Source: Azolla caroliniana (taxonomy: Eukaryota > Polypodiophyta). From it: 64,000 nucleotides of DNA. This document shows positions 33,561-45,505 of this stretch, piece after piece. The notes below the pieces were generated by a model. The model saw only the letters and a list, made by a program, of their open reading frames with translations. It did no database searches and had not been told where the DNA came from. The position numbers were made by a program, and so were the translations under genes. Where the stretch lies: assembly GCA_043228905.1 (NCBI GenBank), contig JBHGNT010000013.1:3720001-3784000 (forward strand), given 5' to 3'. Each line of letters starts with the position of its first letter. Positions within the stretch are counted from its first letter, which is position 1.

Positions 33561-34489
33561 GTTTCATACCTTAATGCATGCTTAATGTTCATACACCTAA
33601 TTGATTATTATTCTAATTATTTTCTAATTACACAAATTGTCTTTTCACTTTCTGATGATTTTCTCATAATTTTCATTAAATACCCACCAACAAATAACTC
33701 TCTTTCTTGCCCTTATTTTAAGTTCATCTACACTATTTACATATGTTTAATGGTGTAATGATTCATGTAGACTAATTTTTAATATTGAGTGGGCATCATG
33801 TCGCTTTTTGAACATTTTTTCCAAAGGGTTCTCTAGGTTTGACTCATGTAATCGAGCCTTAGAACTTGATTAAAAACATATGAGTTCCCCTATTGATGTT
33901 TTACTCATAAATTTGAGTACTACATCTTTGTGCACAACACCACCACCATTTGTATCAATATGTGGCTTATGTCACAATTGTGCAAACTACAACCACCATA
34001 TTGGGATGTATATGTGCATACCTCGCACCATCCATTTATTTGTGACATTTTCTTTAGTAGGTAGCACATGGGTTTTCTTACCCTTGTTTTCGTCACTACT
34101 TGATTCTTATGGGTAGTGCCTTATATATCGTTTTTATCATAACATTTTCTTGTTACTCACAAGACTAGAATATTACTTGCGAGTGCACTTGTTTTTTCAG
34201 GTAATACACTTTCTCGACAATATCAATACATGTTGGGTTGGCATTCTAATATACAGCTAACTACGAAACTACATTGATGTTACAACCATGGTTGAACTCC
34301 GGGGAGCCACCATGATTATTCAAGATAGAGATCCGAGAACATCTTAGCTATGTTTTCCCCTATGGTTTTTAAAACACCATAGTGTTACGATAGTTATCGT
34401 ATCTCGAATCACATCTCATTTCTCTAGAGGGGTAAAGACGTGACATGCTTTCTTGGTAAAGTTTATATTGCATACCCACAACTTGCATC
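33561..34489 (+). other. AT-rich leader of gypsy element B
   Basis: No coding signal; part of the long untranslated leader before gag. Confidence 0.5.
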
Positions 34490-35386
34490 ATGGAACAAGT
34501 TTTGAACGATGTTGGAGCGATCTCTCCAACCGAGACCTCTAAACTCCAATCCATATCTCGCACACAAGCTGATATCACTATTGAGCAGTTGCTCACTAAT
34601 ACCTTGAATCAATTGGCCAAAATGAGGTAGACCAATATGGCATTGGAAAAGAAATTCCAAGAATTGACTATTGAGTCCAAGAAAGAAGGTGAACCTTCTT
34701 TCGTAATAACACCATTCAAGGGAGATAAGAAAGAAAGAACCGAGGAGGCCATTAGCACTTGGCTTGGTCGTTGGGAATCTCACTTTGAGCTCCACCCCAA
34801 GCCCAATGCTGTAAAAATCTGTTATGTCGGTAGTAAGTTAGGTGGCCGAGCTGCTGCTTGGTGGCGCGGGCTACAGACTGCAAAGAACTTACCCACAACT
34901 TGGGAAGGTTTCGTTAATGTTTTTAAGAAACAGTTTTTGCAGCCACCTTCTCAAACTGAACAAGCGCAACACTTGCTCACGTTGTCGAGTAAGCCATTTA
35001 CCTCTCTCAAGGATTATGTGCATCATGCTCGGACCCAGATCCAAAAATCGGGACTTATGGGTGAGAAATGGTTTCTTGCTTGCTTTTTGAACGGTATTCC
35101 CAATGGGGATTACCATTGGATTGTCCATGACAAGGACCCCACAACTTTCGAGGAAGTCATCAACATTGTACTTCGGTACCATAGGACTTCCAAGAAAGAC
35201 CACAATAAACCTGAGTTCACCAAAACTCCGAATGTCAAGTTCATTGGGAAACGTAAGCGATCCCGTGACACTCTTGACCGCGACTCCAAGAGACCAAACC
35301 TCTTTTGTGCATATTGCAAGAAGCGAGGCCACAGAAAGGATACATGTCATCGCCTTGAGAGGAAGTCTATGAACACCCCTCCTTAA
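34490..35386 (+). pseudogene. gag of gypsy element B
   Basis: The likely start is ATG 34490 (MEQVLNDVGAISPTETS), with one in-frame TAG near 34628 before TNMALEKKFQEL. The capsid region (WLGRWESHFELHPKPNAVKI, AAAWWRGLQ, WEGFVNVFKKQFLQP) is followed by the CCHC knuckle CAYCKKRGHRKDTC. Length and order are normal for plant gypsy gag; one stop is the only visible defect. Confidence 0.88.
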
Positions 35387-35439
35387 GACAAATCTACAAG
35401 TCAAACAGGTGAGTCTTTTGATGTTGTTGAAGTTCATAC

Positions 35440-35995
35440 CAACCACTTAAGTTCATGTGAATGCATTTTATCTTTACATTTACTTGGACCTAATTATTTA
35501 CTCCGAGCAATTGGGTATATCAATGGAACACAAGCACATTTCTTGTTTGATTCCGGTAGTTCTCACAATTTTCTTAATCATATCTATCAAGTTCACATGG
35601 CAAATGGAAGCATTCAATACATCAGTGGCATTGTTTGTCAACTGCCAATTCAAATAGATACCTATTTGGAGAAGCTACACTTTCATGTTATGAAACTACA
35701 ATCCGTAGATGTCATTTTAGGATACCCTTGGTTTTTTAATAAAAACCCATCTTTGTCCATTGATTGGGTTAATCACTCAATCACATTTGAACTTAATAAT
35801 TGTAAACATTTTTTCCAAACTTCCTTCTCGTTCACTTGTGTCTTCTAAATCTTTAAGTGAGTATTCTAGTTCATTAATTTATTCGTGTGTAAATGATGCA
35901 GTGCTTCAATTTTATTATTTTAATATTGACTCCATACAATTACCACATTATGAACAACGATTACTCGACTCTAGTTTAGACAATTTTCAAGACGT
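35440..35995 (+). pseudogene. Aspartic protease of gypsy element B
   Basis: Contains LFDSGSSHNFL (catalytic Asp at 35549) and the later VDVILGYPWF segment with the usual hydrophobic-G flap partner. A frameshift lies around 35585. The reading is cut at 35995 by the GC-rich insertion (after DNFQDVV) and resumes after 42866. Confidence 0.85.
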
Positions 35996-36647
35996 TGTCG
36001 TGAAGAAAACCGTCCCTTCGAGCAATCGGTGCATGTCGCGCGTGAACCGGCTCTTCACGCGTGCGCGCCCCCTTAATGTATATAATAGAGAATTAGGTAC
36101 ATAGGTATATCCTGGGAAGTTAGATTCGGTAGGTGGGAAGTAAATCAAGGAGACAGCTCCCTTCTTGAAGCTATAAAAGAGAGGGAGACGCGGGGAGAAG
36201 GGGATCGCGCATTGAGGAGGACGAAGTGCTGTCGGACCGTAACCGAACGCTTCTCCTCTGTTTGTTCTCCATCGCTCTTCTCTACAGGTTTTCGGGAGGC
36301 TCGCGCTGCTTCGAGGAACGCCCGTGTGCTTCCGGCAGCACCTCCATCCTTTTCCCCTTTTGTGCGCAGACGAACAAGCATCGGCATCTGTTCGCCGGCC
36401 TGATCGGTTGTAACCGCTCGCGTGCTCTGTTGTGTATTTGTTATTCGTTAATATACAAACTTTCGTGTCTCTCTGTCTCTGTGTCCATTCGTGTTTTCTG
36501 CGTTGACGGGCCGTGTCCCTGTGTTTCTTTGCTCATACATAACCGATCGTCTCTATCTTTCTCTTTCCCCTCCTATCACCTACTCTTGAGTTCAAGACCC
36601 TGGTGGTCCCGCCTCGTTTCGGCACGCACGCGTGTAGTAACGCGACA
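35996..36647 (+). repeat. 5' LTR of GC-rich copy 1
   Basis: TGTCGTGAAGAAAACCG to ACGCGACA. Contains CTATAAAAGAGAGGG (TATA region near 36173). Confidence 0.93.
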
Positions 36648-36651
36648 TATT

Positions 36652-36668
36652 TGGTGAACTCGACGTGA
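36652..36668 (+). promoter_or_regulatory. Primer-binding site, tRNA-Trp type (copy 1)
   Basis: TGGTGAACTCGACGTGA, four bases after the LTR. One change from the copy 2 site, which as I recall it matches the 3' end of plant tRNA-Trp (with CCA) over 17 bases. Confidence 0.65.
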
Positions 36669-36691
36669 AACAGGCGGCAGAGGAGCAGAAG

Positions 36692-38657
36692 ATGAGGGGG
36701 TCGGATCTTGCGGAGGCCATGGCTTCGGCCGTGGACCGGATAATGAGCGCGCGCGAGGGCACCGGCGCCCTTGACAGGGCTATTGAGGCGATCGTCGGTA
36801 TGATCGGCCGGTTCAGTGGAAAGGATGCCACGAGTTATTTGGCGTCCTACCGGGTGGAGATGTTGATGCGGGATATTCCGGAAGAGAGGCGTCTTGCCGG
36901 ATTCCCTCGAGTGGCGATGCCGGGCATCCATGCGGAGGTGCTCGAGGTCCGGGCGGAGAGCCGGACCTGGGAGGAGTTCGAAGGACGGCTCCTGGAGAAA
37001 TACGGGCTGGATGACGCACTTCGACTTTCGAAGCGGGGCTTCATGGAGTGGGTGGAGTCCCCCGACAAAGGAAGAAATGCGTCGGCACTCCTCCGGGAGT
37101 TTGAGGATCGCTTTGCGCGCCTTTCGACGCTCGATTGGACCGTTCTGGACACAAGTCGTGTCCTACTGTTTGTCAAATCGGTTGACGCATGGGATCGGGA
37201 GCAAGTGGGCTCCTTACTGGAAACCGAAGACGGGCTGACGGCCGACTGGGCCGCGGTAAAAAGATTCTGCGGCCGTTTTGATAAACGATGGGAGTGGGCT
37301 GATATAGGGGCGACCGGGGCGGGTCCTATCATAGCAAGCAATCTCGAACCGATACTGCAGGCGGTAAAGGATCTCCAGATCGCCCAGGCTCGTGATCGAC
37401 GGCCTCCGGCAGGAAATAGGTGCATGTGGTGCGACGAGGTCGGCCACATCCGGAAAGACTGCGGGGACTTTGCGGAGGCTTTGAGAAGCCGGGTAGTGTA
37501 CCTGTGGGAAGGTCGGGTGCACGCCAGCAATACCCGGAGGGCCCTGAACCGAAACGACGAGTGAGGAGGAATGAAAAGGCTGATGGAAGAGGCGGCGGCC
37601 CGGCACGCAGAGACCATCCACTACTCAGCGTCAGCCAGTATCAGGGTCGGAGGCAGCGAGTCCCGGAAGGAGAGCAAAGCCGGCTTCTAGCCGACGGTGC
37701 TGGAAGGCCTCGCCGGTGCCCGACTAAAGAAAGACGAGGTGGACCACGCGGAGAGGCCGGTCCAGGAGGTAACCGGGTGGAGTGACCCGGTCGAAGAAAA
37801 GACGGGTTTCGTCGAAGCAGCTTGCCAGAATTACGAGGCTCTGGTTGAAGACAAACGGGTAGGTAAAACCGGAGGGGCCGGACCCTCACAGAGATACGAA
37901 ACCCGATTTGGGCCGAAACGGAACGAGGCTGGTGAGACCAGTGCCCGGGATAACCACAAGAAGGGCGGATATCGTTTGGGCACGGAGATCGAAAGGTCTT
38001 GGAAGAACGTATCCTCGACAGCAAGGTGGAACTGTCGTTGCGGGAGGTGCTCAAAATCGCCAAGAAGGAGTTCCACGACTCCATCGTGGACTTGGTGAAG
38101 AGGAAGAGGCTATCGACGGAGACAGAACCGGAAAGGCCGGTAGAGATGCGGACGGTGCACATAGAGGACATGGCACTGGAAGACGAGTGGGCGGAGAGCC
38201 ACTATTCGAAGTGACCACGAAAACCCCGGTGAAGATCGGAGATGTTCAGGAACCGGTGGTGGCGTTGGTGAACCACGGTTCGGAAATAAACCTGATGTCC
38301 ATGGACTTCTACAAAAAGGGGAAATGACCGATCAACACTAAGCACGGGTGGAAGATACGGGCCGCGACGCGCGCCACCAAGGAACTACACGGGGCCTGCC
38401 CAAACGTGCGAGTCAAGATCGGCAACGTCGAGATAGACCAGCACTTCTTTGTGCAGGAGACGTACTCGCAGCCGGTCATACTGGGAGAACCGTACATTAC
38501 GGCAGCGCAAATGGAGACCAAGGTGCTGGACAACGGGTCGGCTTACGCGAGGGTCAAGAGTCAGGACGGGCGTCATTCGGTCCAGTTCCTGATGGTGTGA
38601 CCGAACCACAAGCGAAACCGCGAGTCCCTCGGTGGCGAGAACCGAGAGGATTTTTAG
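36692..38657 (+). pseudogene. gag-protease of GC-rich copy 1
   Basis: Aligns with the intact 709-aa frame of copy 2. Starts MRGSDLAEAMASAVDR; capsid-like helices, then the CCHC knuckle CMWCDEVGHIRKDC, then a protease-like domain with NHGSEINLMS (copy 2: DHDSE). Breaks: TGA 37562-37564, TAG near 37688, small deletions near 38000 and 38213 that shift frame, and TGA in KKGK(W)PIN near 38327. Not functional. Confidence 0.9.
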
Positions 38658-41600
38658 AGAGGGCTTTCAAGGCTTGGGGCCGCAACAGTCCGGACACTCC
38701 GGGAAAACCCCACAAATGTACGATAGAGGCAAAACCGAAGAAACCTTATACCATAAGTAGGAAGTTTTGTTTCTCCGACAACGGAGGGTGTACGATAGTC
38801 GGCGTCGTTGGCCGAGAAAAGACAAGGGCGGAAGAGCAACTTCGGGCGTGCGGAGTTCTCGGGCCCAGCGAAGAAATCAACGGAGCCGTGGAGGCGGTCT
38901 CCTTCGACGATACCTTGGGAATACTGTGAGAGGTGGTCAGAGAGGGCCTTAAAGAGGACCAAATGATACCGGTTTGTTCAGAAGAGATGTACGAAGTCAT
39001 CGCGGACTTCAGTCGAGGGCTCGAGTCGGATCGGACGGCCCGGGTTAACACGAAGTATAAGACTGTGGACCGGAAGGTAAGGCCAGTCGCGGCACCCTTA
39101 CCGGAGGGCAGCAAGTTGTGAATCAAGGGGGTCGCGTCGGACCCCAGTTTACGAGATCCGGCCTGCATAGGACACACCTTCACCGACAGAACGCTACGGG
39201 AGCTCAAAATCGGTGGGGGCAGGTTCCTACTGCCGGTGGAAGAAGACTGGTTTCGGAGAATGCTCGGAAGGCATGGGAAAGCCTGCGCATTCTCACCGGG
39301 AGAGATCGGGTGTGTAGACCTGACAGTCGTGAAGCCAATGGTGATATTCACGGTACCGCATGTGCCGTGGAATCTCAAACCAATTCCGGTACCGAGATCT
39401 CACATCCCGGAGCTGATGGAGCTGTTGAGGCAGAAAGTCGATATGGGCATCCTCGAACCGTCGAGTGCCCCGTACTCGAACCGGTGGTTTACCATACCGA
39501 AGAAGAACGGGACGTTGCGCTTCATTCAAGACCTGCAACCGGTCAACAGAGTGACCATTCGGAACGCAGGAATCAGACCAATGATAGACGAGTTCGCGGA
39601 GGCCTTCGCCGGAAGGTCGATCTACTCGGTCGGTGATCTGTACTCGGGGTGCGATCAGTTCCAACTAGCTGGGGAGAGCAGAGACATTACGACAATGCGG
39701 ACTCCTCTCGGCCTAGTGCGGATGTGTACCCTGCCACAAGGAGGGACGAACTCGGTGGCCCACATGGTGAATGCGATGAACAAGGTGCTGAGGGATTGTA
39801 TCCCGGACATCACCATGCCATTCTTGGACGACATCCCGATCAAGGGATGTCCAGTGGAGAAAAAGGACGAAACGATCGGACCGGACGGATGCCGGAAATT
39901 CGTGGCGACACACATTGACCACTGCAAGAGGGTGGTGCAGAGGCTAGAGGATGCGAGGCTCACCTTCTCCAGGGAGAAATCGGCCTTCGGGCAATCGGAG
40001 ATCATGGTCGTCGGACATCTATGCGGACCGTATGGCCGGAAACCGTCTCCGGCTAAGGTGGAAGCGATCTCCGCGATGAAGCCCGACTGTAACTCGGTCA
40101 GGGAAGTACGGAGGTTCTTGGGAGCATGTGCGTTCTACCACATATGGATCCCGCATTACGCCCACGTTGTCGAGCCGCTATACGGGTTGCTGAAAAAGGG
40201 GCGAAAATTCGAGTGGCAGGACGAGCATACGGAGTCGGTTAGAAAGATGAAGGAGGCTCTTGCTACAGCTCCGGCACTCCGGAAGGCTGTCTATGAGAAA
40301 GGTACTCCCATCTACATAACGGTAGATACAAGTCCGACCGGGATCGGATGGGTCGTCAACCAAGAAGATGAGGACGGCATTCAGTTCCCAATCCGTTTCG
40401 GCGCGAAGGTCCTCAGCGAGCGATAGCGAGGATACGCCCAGGTTAAACGCGAACTCTGGGGTATCGATTCGGCGGTGTAGGCCGATAAAGACTATCTGAT
40501 CGGGACAGAAGTGATTATCGAGACGGACTGCCTGCCAATTCTCGGCATTGTTTCCGGATGCGCAACCCCGGACCTGGCAATGCTCAGGTGGATAGCGTAC
40601 ATCAAGTCCCTGGATCCGGAAATACGACACATTTCCGGGAAAGACAATGCCATGGCCGACATGCTTTCGAGGGCGCGATTCGACGACAAGGGCGGCATGG
40701 TTTCGGAGGACGAGGAAGTCAGCGTGGACTTCTTCGAGGCGGCTTACGTAACAACCGAGGGGGGGAGCACTCCGGCGCTTAACGATTTTAACGAGAGCAA
40801 GTACGATGGGGAGTGGCTGCAAATTGGAGGATTCTTAAGGACGATGACGCCGGGCGCGTCATGGACAAGGGACGAGGCCAACCGGATCCGGAAGAAAGCG
40901 TACCGATTCTTTCTCCGGGACGGATACTTGTGGAAGCACCCGAAGAAGAGAAACGGCATCCCCCTCCGAGTAGTGGCGATGAAGGAGGAACAGGAGCAGT
41001 TACTAAAGGCCTACCACGACAGCCCCTGGGTTGGACACCGTGGGACGTGGGCCACGTTGGGAAACTAAAGGGGAAGTACTAGTGGCCGGGGCTGTACCGG
41101 GACGTGCGTCGGTTCGTGACAACTTGTGAGAGCTGTCAGATGCACTCCATAGTCCGACATCGGGACAAGCTTCATCCTACATACCCTCCGACCATCCACT
41201 TCAAATGGATGGTAGATTTGGTGACGATGCCGATGGGTGTAGGGCAGATGCGATATCTGGTGCTGGCCCGAGAGGACCTGATGAACCAGGTGGAAGGCCA
41301 AGCCCTACAGAACAAAACGACCGCGGCCGTGTGCCGGTTCCTGATCGAGGACGTGATATGCCAGTACGGGTGCGTCGGAAAGATCGTGGCTGACCGCGGG
41401 GAGTTGGACGCCAAAGAGGCCGAGGAGTTGTTCGACCGGTTAGGGGTCAAGCTCTCGCTCACCACAGCATACAATCCGGAGGTGGAACGCGGGCACGGAC
41501 CGAACATCAAAGCGCTAGTCCGGGCATGCGGAGGCCAGGTCGGGAACTGGCCACAGCTGTTACCTTATGCCTTGTGGGCGGACCGGACAACGCACAGTTC

Positions 41601-42102
41601 GGTAACCGGGTTCATGCGGTCAAAGCTCATGTTCGGACAGAAGCCAATCATGCCGATGGAACGGACGATCTCCTCTTGGGCGACAATAGACTGGACAGAC
41701 GAGATGAGTCAGGAAGAACTACTAGCGACGCGTATACGGCAGCTCGAGCGGAGGCCAGAGGACGTGGAACGAGCGGCAGAGAGACTTCGGACAGCGAGGA
41801 TAAAGAACAAAGCCCGGTTCGACCGAACGCACCGGCTCCGACCGAAGAAAATCGAGGAAGGCGACTGGGTGCTAGTCTACGACAGCAGCCTCGACAACCA
41901 GCACCGGGCAACACGGAAGTTTGCAAAGCGGTGGTTCGGGCCTTACGTGGTAACGAGCACCAACGACAACGGGACGTATCACCTGGCGGAACTCGACGGT
42001 ACGAGGATGGTGATACCGGTAGCAAGGAAGCGGATCAAAGCGTTCAAGAAGCGCCACAACGACGAACCGGATCTAAGAGGCCTGGACAACGACGACGAAT
42101 AG
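38648..42102 (+). pseudogene. pol of GC-rich copy 1 (RT, RNase H, integrase)
   Basis: Lies in the -1 frame from gag, after GATTTTTAG. RT at 39236-40426 has VPRSHIPEL, PKKNGTLRFI and MPFLDDIPIKG (FLDD catalytic box). TAG 40424-40426 interrupts just before RNase H (YAQVKREL). RNase H and integrase zinc finger run to 41068, then a frameshift and TAG. The integrase core is at 41104-42102 (WMVDLVTMP, VADRGELDAKEAEELF); a 4-codon deletion (ANGK) lies next to the third catalytic residue region (NPEVERG). The C-terminal part RIKAFKKRHNDE ends at TAG 42100-42102. Confidence 0.92.
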
Positions 42103-42214
42103 TCCGTGACGGAGGACGAACCGATGGACGAGGAACCGGAACCCGGACCGGTTTTCTCCAACCAAAACACAATTTTGGCGCATACCGGTGGATGCGCGGT
42201 TAGGTGGGGGTGGA

Positions 42215-42866
42215 TGTCTTGAAGAAAACCGTCCCTTCGAGCAATCGGTGCATGTCGCGCGTGAACCGGCTCTTCACGCGTGCGCGCCCCCTTAATGTAT
42301 ATAATAGAGAATTAGGTACATAGGTATATCCTGGGAAGTTAGATTCGGTAGGTGGGAAGTAAATGAGGGAGACGGCTCCCTTCTTGAAGCTATAAAAGAG
42401 AGGGAGACACGGGGAGAAGGGGATCGCGCATTGAGGAGGACAAAGTGTTGTCGGACCGTAACCGAACGCTTCTCCTCTGTTTTTTCTCCATCGCTCTTCT
42501 CTGCAGGTTTTCGGGAGGCTCGCGTTGCTTCGAGGAACGCCCGTGTGCTTCCGGCAGCACCTCCATCCTTTTCCCCTTTCGTGCACAGACGAACAGGCAT
42601 CGGCATCTGTTCGCCGGCCTATTCGGTTGTAACCGCTCGCGTGCTCTGTTGTGTATTTGTTATTCGTTAATATACAAACTTTCGTGTCTCTCTGTCTCTG
42701 TGTCCATTCGTGTTTTCTGCATTGACGGGCCGTGTCCCTGTGTTTCTTTGCTCATACGTAACCGGTCGTCTCTCTCTTTCTCTTTCCCCTCCTATCACCT
42801 ACTCTTCGGTTCAAGACCCCGGTGGTCCCGCCTCGTTTCTCCACGCACGCGCGTAGTAACGCGACA
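42215..42866 (+). repeat. 3' LTR of GC-rich copy 1
   Basis: Begins TGTCTTGAAG after the purine tract AGGTGGGGGTGGA. Same length as the 5' LTR. Confidence 0.93.
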
Positions 42867-42870
42867 ACGT

Positions 42871-45333
42871 GTTTCCTAACTAATTTCCGCTTATGTTACC
42901 AACAAAATGTAATGTGGAACATCAAATTGAACTCATCCCCGGTGTTGCTGCTTTGAGCATTCCACCTTACCGACTTAGTCGATTAGAAGAGGATGAGATT
43001 GCCAAACAACTTAAGGAATACTTCAGTATGGGCCACAATGTTAGGTATAGTAAATCACCTTGGGGTGCACCAGTTCTATTAGTTAAGAAGAAGGAACGTT
43101 CATGGTGAATGTGTATCAATTATCGCCGTTTGAATAAAATGACAATTAAAAATGCATATCCGTTACCTCATGCTGATGATTTGATTGATCATTTGCATGG
43201 GGCCCGATATTTTATGAAAATTGACTTACGAATAGGTTATCATCAGATTCACATTACCGAGGATGATATTCCTAAAACCGCTTTTCGTACGTGCTATGGC
43301 CATTATCAGTTTTTAGTCATGCCTTAATGCTCGAGCCACATTCCAACAAGCGATGAATGACGTTTTTCGAGATCAACTGGGTGATTTTGTTGTCGTATCC
43401 TTGGATAATATTTTGCTATATAATCGTACCTTGCAAGATCATGTTCAACATGTTCGATTTGTTTTGCAAAAGTTGCGTGACAACTGTTATTTTTTCCAAA
43501 AATTTATTGTGTACCTAGGTCATTTAATTACGGAAAATGGCGTTGAAATTGAACCTTCTCATATTGAAAAGGTTAAAATTTGGCCCATTCCTCATAATAT
43601 TCGTGAACTGCGATCGTTCTTAGGGTTTGTTGGATTTTTACGAAAATCAATTCTTAATTATTCCAAATTGACTACGCCATTAACTGACCTTTTAAAAGGT
43701 CATCCACGTAAGTCTAAATCAATTTCATGGAATGAACAACTAGATAAATCATTTGAGACACTCAAAGAGCATGTGTGTCAGGTTCCCACTCTTCTATTAT
43801 TGGACCTTTCTAGGCCTTCTCAATCGAAACCAATGCTAGTGATTATGCTATTGGCGTCGTTGTTTATCAACGCGGTCACCCTACTGCTTTTGAAAGTAAG
43901 AAGCTTGATGCTACTAATCTCGGTATTCGGTTCGAGAGAAAGAGTTGTTTGCGGTAATACATGCACTTAAAACGTGGAGGGACTATCTCTATGGAAATAA
44001 ATTTGTGGTTACAACCGACCATCAATCATTGAAGTATTTTTATCACCAACCAAATCTTATTGGTTGTAAAGGCCGTTGGGCTGATGTTATGCAAGATTTT
44101 GATTTTTCCATACGGTATTGCAAGGGTTCTATGAACACCATTGCAGATGCTCTTAGTCGCATTAAAGAAGTTAACATGCTTAGCTTCACGGAAATAAAAT
44201 ATGATCTTTTAGATCACCTTCGAGGGAAATACCTTGACGATAGTTATTTCTCAAAATACTGGATGAAGGTGAATCTGGTTTAGATGCCCATAACAAATGG
44301 GAAAGTATCTCGATGGATTTTATTGTTAGTTTACCTAGTAGACAGAGGGGTCATGATGCCATTTGGGTTGCGGTTGACTGACTAACAAAATTGGCTATAT
44401 ATTTATTCCTACAAAAACCACGGTCACTCAACAATTGGCTTATCCATTTGTTGATGAGTAATTTCTTTTTTATGAATTACCTATGGATATTGTTAGTGAT
44501 CGAGATTCCAAGTTCACTAGTGACTTTTTGACTCAGGTCTTTAAGAAGCTAGAAACTACATTGAGCATGAGTTTCGCACATCATCCTCAGTCTGATGGAC
44601 AAACTGAACGTGTTAATCAAATTATTGAGGACATCCTTCGAGCTTATGTTGCAAAACCCCTTCTAATTGGGAGCAATACCTTCCTATCTTAGAATTTGCC
44701 TATAATACCTCTAAACATACATCCACTGGATATAGGCGTTTTATGTTCATGTATGGTTTTCAGCCACGTGCCCTAGTCGATGACATGATTCATTGTGATA
44801 CATTAGATAGTACATGCAATTTTTTGCAAGAAATGTACCAAATGTGGCATATTGCCAAAGAAAATGTCAAGACAACTCAAGGTCGTGCTCGATTTTATGA
44901 TGATCATGAGAGCCGTCCTCGTGCATTTACTATTGGTCAAAATGGTTTTTTGTGTGTCCCTACTGGCTCTACGTCATTGTCTACGGGCAAGTGCGCTAAG
45001 TTAGTCCCACAATATTGTGGCCCATTTGAAATCCTTAAGTGAGTTGGGTCATCTGCTTATCGCTTTGCCTTACCCCGTAACGTTGGTAGTCATCCTGTTT
45101 TTCACGTCACTCGTCTAAAACCATTTTTAGGCTTTGGTGATAACACCATCACAATCCAAGATCTTGTAACATTAGAGGATTTTTCTTACAAACCTCATGT
45201 TCGAGAACAAATTCTTGATTCTTGTACTAAATGTTTACGTTGTAAAGATATTTGGCTATTCAAGATCAAATGGATGGATAAACCTATTGATGATGCCACA
45301 TGTGAATGTGAGCATACTCTTAAGGCACAATCA
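42871..45333 (+). pseudogene. pol of gypsy element B (RT, RNase H, integrase)
   Basis: RT starts after the insertion: GVAALSIPPYRLSRLEEDEI, SPWGAPVLLVKKK, then TGA 43106-43108 (RVCIDYR position). The catalytic box reads SLDNILL (near 43398-43412), so the second Asp is replaced. RNase H follows (TTDHQSLKYF, GRWADVMQDFDFSIRYCKG). Integrase lacks the zinc finger; core remnants SMDFIVSLPSRQRGHDAIW, SDRDSKFTSDF and HPQSDGQTERVNQ remain. The C-terminal region ends near 45333. Several frameshifts (43325, 43870, 44283, 44690). Confidence 0.9.
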
Positions 45334-45505
45334 TGATTTGGGCAACCAATGAATGGAGACCCTTTTTAAAAGGCACATCTATTCAAGGGGCTTAGGAAAA
45401 GGTATAAATATGAGGTTTAGGTACCCTCATAAGGACATTACATTGGAAGGTTGTTGTCTTAGACACCGGTGGTGCGGGCTAGGCTTTCGTCTCGACGATC
45501 GTGTT
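45334..45505 (+). repeat. Truncated 3' LTR of gypsy element B
   Basis: Homologous to the first about 170 bp of the LTR at 32608; similarity stops near 45505. Confidence 0.7.

Larger units (their letters stand above)
35996..42866 (+). mobile_element. GC-rich gypsy element copy 1
   Basis: Complete element of 6.87 kb with 652-bp LTRs (35996-36647 and 42215-42866), ends TGTCG...CGACA, and a 4-bp target duplication ACGT (35992-35995, 42867-42870). Coding DNA is visibly much richer in G+C than the surrounding element. LTRs differ at roughly 4% of sites by eye. Gag-protease and pol carry many stops and deletions. Same family as copy 2 at 49293-62097. Confidence 0.95.
32608..45505 (+). mobile_element. 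Gypsy element B, split by GC-rich copy 1
   Basis: 5' LTR about 32608-32956, primer site TGGTATCATAGC (32957-32968, initiator tRNA-Met type), leader, gag, protease, then GC-rich copy 1 (35996-42866), then RT, RNase H, integrase and a truncated 3' LTR (45334-45505). The integrase zinc finger and start of the core are deleted. Related to the minus-strand element at 9.7-13.5 kb. Confidence 0.88.

Noticed and set aside
36847-37617. 256-codon antisense frame over GC-rich gag (and similar antisense frames at 38746-39378, 52144-52824 and 50486-51028)
   Set aside because: Long antisense frames are expected in GC-rich coding DNA; they shadow gag and pol.
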